Source: DATGXB01 sp035298905 (GTDB lineage: Bacteria; Cyanobacteriota; Cyanobacteriia; Cyanobacteriales; Nostocaceae). Taken from it: 17,657 nucleotides of DNA. Below, one piece after another: positions 13,543 to 17,657 of the stretch (within the stretch, counting starts at the first letter, position 1; each line of letters begins with the position of its first letter). The stretch lies in assembly GCA_035298905.1 (NCBI GenBank), contig DATGXQ010000623.1:1-17657 (forward strand), written 5' to 3'. Below the pieces are notes generated by a model. It had not been told where the DNA came from, did no database searches, and saw only the letters and a program-made list of their open reading frames with translations. The translations under genes and the position numbers were made by a program.

Positions 13543-16110
13543 ATGATGTATATTCACGAAGTAAATTTATCTGCGATGGCGTTAGCTGAACCAGGAGAGT
13601 CTTACCAGTCGAAAACAGATGTTTATCGATGGATTGAAGTACTAGCAGACTGTCCGACAGGTTCGGATTTATTGATCTACAGTGTGCCAGAACAGTTGGA
13701 AATTAAACCAGGAGACATTCTGAGTGTTCCTTGGAAAACGCAACAAATTGGTGCGATCGCTATTCGTTTATTGACACAACCCAATGTAGATATTCCCTTA
13801 GAAAAAATCCGCGAAGTGGAAGAGGTGGTAAGTAAAGGATTTTTTCCTGATGGTTACTGGGAATTACTCAATCGCATAGCCGCTTATTATTATACTCCAT
13901 TAATCCAAGTAATTCGCGTAGCTTTACCACCAGGATTGTTGGGGCGATCGCAACGTCACCTCCGCTTAAAACCCGAAAATATTCCCAAAGGTGCAGAAGA
14001 GTTTCTGCGTTCTGGTGCAGCTAAAGAAATATTAAGAATTCTCCAATCTAAGGCTGATGGTGATTGTAGCTTTAAATACTTGCGAACTAAAGTTAAAGGT
14101 TTTGAATGGGCTAAGAAACAATTGCTAGATAGGGGTTGGGTAGAATCTTATTTAGGATTACCTAGACACTCACGCCCACAAACAAGACTAATGGTTACAT
14201 TAGTTGATGATGGCAGATACTTAAATCTCAACAAAAGACAATTAGAAATCTTAAAAGTTTTGCGGGATCAAGGTGGCGAAGTGTGGCTAAATGAATTTTT
14301 AGAACTTTGTAAAACCACATCCTCTACGCTAAAACGCCTAGAACAACTCGGTTGTCTGGTAATTCAAGAAAGGGAAAAACTACGTAAAGAAGAAGGCCCA
14401 ACAGTAGATGGGGATCAGGCGAAACCCTTGACAGAAGCCCAAAGTAGTGCTTTAGAAACAATTAACTCGTTAACCGGATTTGCAGAGGTTTTGTTACATG
14501 GTGTCACAGGTTCCGGGAAAACAGAGGTTTATTTACAAGCGATCGCACCTTTACTTAACCAAGGTAAATCAGCTTTAGTCTTAGTGCCAGAAATTGGACT
14601 CACACCGCAACTAACAGACCGTTTCCGCGCCAGATTTGGGGATAAAGTCAGCGTCTATCACAGCGCCTTGTCTGATGGTGAACGATACGACACTTGGAGA
14701 CAAATGCTGACAGGTGAACCTCAAGTATTGATTGGGACGAGAAGCGCAATCTTCGCACCTTTACCTAATTTGGGTTTGATTATTTTAGATGAAGAACACG
14801 ACAGCAGCTTTAAGCAAGATTCCCCCATTCCTACCTATCATGCCCGGACAGTCGCTCAGTGGCGAGCAGAATTAGTCAATTGTCCCATAATTTTAGGTTC
14901 TGCTACCCCCTCCCTAGAAAGTTGGGTCAGGGTTAACCCAGCAAGCAGAGGGGAGACACACAGAGGGGAGAGGGGAGAATCTACTTTGTCACCCCTCCCC
15001 GCATCAGAGCGTCCTCGTGTCTCTTCACACTATTTAAGTCTTCCTGAACGCATTAACTCCCGTCCCCTACCACCTGTAGAAATCGTAGACATGCGTCAAG
15101 AGTTACAGGAAGGGAATAAATCGATATTTAGTAGAACTCTACAAACCGCTTTACTGGAATTAAAAGCCAAAAACCAACAAGGAATTTTATTTATTCATCG
15201 TCGCGGACATAGCACCTTTGTCTCTTGTCGGAGTTGCGGTTATGTGCTGGAGTGTCCACACTGTGACGTATCCTTGTCTTATCACCACGAAAGAGAAGAC
15301 GCAGCACAATTATTGCGCTGTCACTATTGTAACTATGGGCGATCGCATCCTTCCCATTGTCCTGAATGCAGTTCTCCTTATCTAAAATTCTTTGGGAGTG
15401 GGACTCAAAGAGTAGCACAGGAACTCAACCGCCAATTTCCCAATTTAACATTAATCCGCTTTGATAGTGATACAACCCGCACAAAAGGCTCACACCGTAC
15501 CCTGATTAAACAATTTGTGGATAGAGAAGCAGATTTATTAGTCGGTACACAAATGTTAACCAAAGGTTTAGATTTACCCCAAGTTACCCTTGTGGGGATA
15601 GTAGCCGCCGACGGGTTATTACATTTATCTGACTATCGCGCTAATGAAAGAACTTTTCAAACTTTAACCCAAGTTGCTGGAAGAGCGGGAAGAGGTGAAG
15701 ATCCGGGAAGAGTGATTTTACAAACATATACCCCAGAACATCCTGTTATTGAAGCAGTACAAAGACATAATTATCATGCTTTTTGCGGTGCAGAACTAGA
15801 GCAAAGAAAAGCACTCAATTATCCGCCTTATGGCAGGTTAATTTTATTACGCTTAAGTAGTCTTGATGCTGTGCAAGTACAAAATACAGCCCAAATCATT
15901 GCTACACTGTTAAATAGTAAAGAGGGATTTGAGATATTAGGGCCAGCCCCAGCCTCTATTTTACGGGTTGCCGATCGCTATCGCTGGCAAATTTTACTGA
16001 AATTTCCTCCACAGGCATTACCAAATTTACCTGATTGGGAAGAAGTGCGATCGCTTTGTCCCTCCGGTGTTAGTTTAACTATAGATGTAGACCCCATAAA
16101 CATTATGTAA
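13543..16110 (+). CDS. priA: Primosomal replication-restart helicase PriA
   Basis: A superfamily 2 3'-to-5' DNA helicase that reloads the replisome at stalled forks. From this start it has 855 residues. The N-terminal DNA-binding and winged-helix parts occupy about 1-290. Walker A is GVTGSGKT (320-327), Walker B DEEH (416-419), and motif III GSATPS. Eight zinc-binding Cys lie at 562, 565, 571, 574, 593, 596, 606 and 609 (CRSC, CPHC, CHYC, CPEC). The C-terminal helicase motifs are VGTQMLTKGLDLP and QVAGRAGRGE. All catalytic residues are intact. About 30 residues after the Walker region (466-495, at 14938-15027) are encoded by a heptamer/inverted-repeat insert. The ATG at 13543 is chosen because an in-frame TTG at 13528 only adds MKKSK; the adjacent ATG at 13546 is equally possible. 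The FAD monooxygenase gene follows after 12 bp. Confidence 0.95.
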   Translation: MMYIHEVNLSAMALAEPGESYQSKTDVYRWIEVLADCPTGSDLLIYSVPEQLEIKPGDILSVPWKTQQIGAIAIRLLTQPNVDIPLEKIREVEEVVSKGFFPDGYWELLNRIAAYYYTPLIQVIRVALPPGLLGRSQRHLRLKPENIPKGAEEFLRSGAAKEILRILQSKADGDCSFKYLRTKVKGFEWAKKQLLDRGWVESYLGLPRHSRPQTRLMVTLVDDGRYLNLNKRQLEILKVLRDQGGEVWLNEFLELCKTTSSTLKRLEQLGCLVIQEREKLRKEEGPTVDGDQAKPLTEAQSSALETINSLTGFAEVLLHGVTGSGKTEVYLQAIAPLLNQGKSALVLVPEIGLTPQLTDRFRARFGDKVSVYHSALSDGERYDTWRQMLTGEPQVLIGTRSAIFAPLPNLGLIILDEEHDSSFKQDSPIPTYHARTVAQWRAELVNCPIILGSATPSLESWVRVNPASRGETHRGERGESTLSPLPASERPRVSSHYLSLPERINSRPLPPVEIVDMRQELQEGNKSIFSRTLQTALLELKAKNQQGILFIHRRGHSTFVSCRSCGYVLECPHCDVSLSYHHEREDAAQLLRCHYCNYGRSHPSHCPECSSPYLKFFGSGTQRVAQELNRQFPNLTLIRFDSDTTRTKGSHRTLIKQFVDREADLLVGTQMLTKGLDLPQVTLVGIVAADGLLHLSDYRANERTFQTLTQVAGRAGRGEDPGRVILQTYTPEHPVIEAVQRHNYHAFCGAELEQRKALNYPPYGRLILLRLSSLDAVQVQNTAQIIATLLNSKEGFEILGPAPASILRVADRYRWQILLKFPPQALPNLPDWEEVRSLCPSGVSLTIDVDPINIM
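14938..15027 (+). repeat. In-frame heptamer/inverted-repeat insert inside priA
   Basis: GAGGGGA heptamers at 14948-14954, 14963-14969 and 14970-14976 are followed by a facing arm CCCCTCCCC (14992-15000). Outer arms GAGACAC (14953-14959) and GTGTCTC (15017-15023) are inverted. The tract lies between the motif III region (GSATPSLESW) and YLSLPERINSRPLPPV, which are normally close together in PriA. It is translated without a stop as a Ser/Arg/Glu/Pro-rich loop. Confidence 0.65.
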
Positions 16111-16122
16111 TTAATCAAAATC

Positions 16123-17442
16123 ATGGTTAAAAAAGTTGTAATTATTGGTGCTGGACCCAGTGGAGTTTTACTTGCTCATTATCTATTACGTCGCGGTGAT
16201 CAATACCAAGTTGACATCTATGAAGGTCGTAGTGATCCCCGCATTGTTTCCTTTTCTCAAAGTCGCACCTTTCCCATCTCTTTAGGTGATAGAGGAATAA
16301 AAGTCTTACAGCAAATTCCCCAACTTGGAGAAGCAATTAAACCTGTAAGTACAGAAATCAAAGGAACCATTGTTCACAGAAAGAATGGTAAGACCCAAGC
16401 AACACAGCGACAAAAACCTCTCATCGCTCTGGACAGAAGCAATTTAGCCAAAGTTTTATTAGATAAATTAGTAGAAAATTATGATCAATCCCGTCTCAAT
16501 ATAAATTTTAACTGCCGATGTGTAAAAGTAGATTTTGCCGCAAAACAAGCTAAATTACATAAAATTAATGTTGATAACCCTACAGAAATAGAAACTGAAT
16601 TTACTATTGATTATGACTTATTAATTGGTGCTGACGGAGCTAAGTCTGTAGTTAGAGAAAACTTGTCAAATCTAGATGAATTTGAATTTGAACAAGAATA
16701 TGTAGTTAATGGTTATAAATCAATTTTTCTATCCAATCCAACAGCAATACCTGAAATTAATTTACAGAAAGGTAAACTACATACTTGGCGAATAGATGCT
16801 GGTGTAACAATACTGTTACTGTATCAACCAGATGGGAAAATGAATGGAGTAGTCCTTTTCCCCTATGCTAAAAACCCTATTGCTGAACTAAAGAATACAG
16901 AACAAGTCCTTAGATTTTTCCGGGACAACTTTCCAGAAGTTGGACAATTAATGTTAGAGTCTGAAGCTGAAGAGTTTGCCCAAAAACCAATATCTAGAAT
17001 TACTACAGTCCGTTGTAATCGTTACCATCAAGGAGATAGTGTCTTATTAATTGGTGATGCTGCTCATTCTGTTTCAGCTTCTATTGCTCAAGGTTGTAAT
17101 TCTGCATTAGAAGATGTTTTAGTGTTCAATCAATTATTAGATGAATACGCTGATAATTTAGAATTAGCCTTAGAACAATATAGTATCCGTCGTAAACCAG
17201 ACGCTGATGCTCTCAGAGAGTTAAGTGATTATTCTTTCCCACTATCAAAGGGGTTATTTATTGAATTTCTCATTCGGCAATATTCAGCCAAATTTCTTAA
17301 TAAACTATTTCCTCAAAAGTTCTCACCACCCTTGTTAGAAGTTGTATTTGAATCTACAATACCTTACCGGGAAGTTTATCGAAATTATCAAGGTTGGCTT
17401 AACAAGGTGAAAAAATCGAACGCTAAATATTTAATTAACTAA
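16123..17442 (+). CDS. FAD-dependent monooxygenase, kynurenine 3-monooxygenase-like
   Basis: A 439-residue group A flavoprotein hydroxylase. The N-terminal Rossmann motif is VVIIGAGPSGVLLAHYLLR (5-23), followed by the strand end VDIYEGR. The second FAD/NAD(P)H motif is DLLIGADGAKSVVRE (165-179), and the third is GDSVLLIGDAAHSVSASIAQG (304-324), split here only by reading. The layout, with RxFPISLGDRGI after the first motif and a hydrophobic C-terminal third (SFPLSKGLFIEFLIRQY), resembles kynurenine 3-monooxygenase and related aromatic or polyene hydroxylases. The rest of a kynurenine pathway is not in the window, so the substrate is open. The ATG at 16123 lies 12 bp after the priA stop with no clear ribosome binding site, suggesting read-through transcription from priA although the functions are unrelated. 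Confidence 0.85.
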   Translation: MVKKVVIIGAGPSGVLLAHYLLRRGDQYQVDIYEGRSDPRIVSFSQSRTFPISLGDRGIKVLQQIPQLGEAIKPVSTEIKGTIVHRKNGKTQATQRQKPLIALDRSNLAKVLLDKLVENYDQSRLNINFNCRCVKVDFAAKQAKLHKINVDNPTEIETEFTIDYDLLIGADGAKSVVRENLSNLDEFEFEQEYVVNGYKSIFLSNPTAIPEINLQKGKLHTWRIDAGVTILLLYQPDGKMNGVVLFPYAKNPIAELKNTEQVLRFFRDNFPEVGQLMLESEAEEFAQKPISRITTVRCNRYHQGDSVLLIGDAAHSVSASIAQGCNSALEDVLVFNQLLDEYADNLELALEQYSIRRKPDADALRELSDYSFPLSKGLFIEFLIRQYSAKFLNKLFPQKFSPPLLEVVFESTIPYREVYRNYQGWLNKVKKSNAKYLIN

Positions 17443-17501
17443 CTAATTAATTAATTAATAGCTCTGCTGCTAAAACGCCGATTTTGCAAAATCACCTGGG
17501 T

Positions 17502-17657
17502 ATGTACACGCACTATATAGGGACAGATGAAAAAACGTGGAAACAAGCACAGATAAGGATTACAGAGTTTTTGAAGCTCAAAAAGTGCAAAGTTTTTACT
17601 AGGAGGGGTTTAAAAACCCTGCATTTTGGTCTGACGAATAGGGAAATTTACGCTTAA
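17502..17657 (+). CDS. Possible small protein (51 codons) at window end
   Basis: ATG 17502 opens a 51-residue frame ending at TAA 17655-17657, the last bases of the window. The product is basic (KTWKQAQIRITEFLKLKKCK) with no recognised domain. The frame stays open upstream to a stop at 17448-17450. There is no ribosome binding site. It could be a real small gene, the remnant of a longer one, or chance. Confidence 0.25.
   Translation: MYTHYIGTDEKTWKQAQIRITEFLKLKKCKVFTRRGLKTLHFGLTNREIYA

Noticed and set aside
15191..15418. Reverse ORF over the PriA zinc region (also 16142-16336 over the monooxygenase)
   Set aside because: Antisense to intact conserved motifs.
17606..17619. GGGTTT-AA-AAACCC inverted repeat as a terminator
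   Set aside because: Loop of only two bases, six-base AT-rich stem and no T-run after it; it also lies inside a possible ORF.

Overview
The window comes from the chromosome of a filamentous, probably heterocystous cyanobacterium of the Nostoc/Anabaena/Calothrix type. The HIP1 octamer GCGATCGC (or a near match) recurs throughout, for example near 953, 3226, 3260, 6848, 11929, 13753 and 15340. The genes are cyanobacterial in kind: a DUF1400 hydrolase, a PetJ cytochrome c6 and a group 2 sigma factor with cyanobacterial features. The intergenic spacers are packed with short repeats of 7-bp period and small TA-flanked inverted-repeat elements, as is usual in these genomes.

Layout. 1-71 is the last codons of a probable membrane protein. 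The forward genes that follow are a secreted DUF1400 alpha/beta hydrolase (402-2189), the tRNA pseudouridine synthase truB (2737-3609), a membrane sensor histidine kinase (3736-5385) and an exported clan GH-A glycoside hydrolase resembling agarases (5597-7150). A reverse block follows: a small unknown protein (7160-7456), a TonB-dependent outer-membrane receptor (7528-9642), cytochrome c6 petJ (10139-10477), a GNAT acetyltransferase (10837-11328) and a group 2 sigma-70 factor (11417-12586). A 940-bp spacer (12587-13526) holds tandem repeats and two reverse-strand coding-like remnants. Two forward genes close the window: primosomal helicase priA (13543-16110) and, 12 bp later, an FAD monooxygenase of the kynurenine 3-monooxygenase type (16123-17442). 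A 51-codon ORF ends exactly at the window edge.

How the genes work together. The best functional link is between the TonB-dependent receptor and petJ. Each has, 64-72 bp upstream of its start codon, the same 19-bp operator-like sequence GTCAAAAGACARGYTGTCA. The two copies differ at only two positions. These are symmetric, so both copies keep a perfect inverted repeat, and in both a TTGACA-like -35 hexamer overlaps the site. Cytochrome c6 replaces plastocyanin when copper is scarce, so the receptor is inferred to belong to the same copper-starvation regulon and may import copper or a copper chelate.

Repeats. Four copies of one ~105-bp element (inverted ends TACAGCAG/CTGCTGTA, internal GGGAACA heptamers) sit in four spacers, all in the same orientation relative to the flanking genes. 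One copy is interrupted by a different element with a TA target duplication. A third family occurs once (2239-2341). Tandem repeats at many sites share a 7-bp period. Two repeat tracts have become coding: one inside priA and one forming the C-terminal tail of the glycoside hydrolase.
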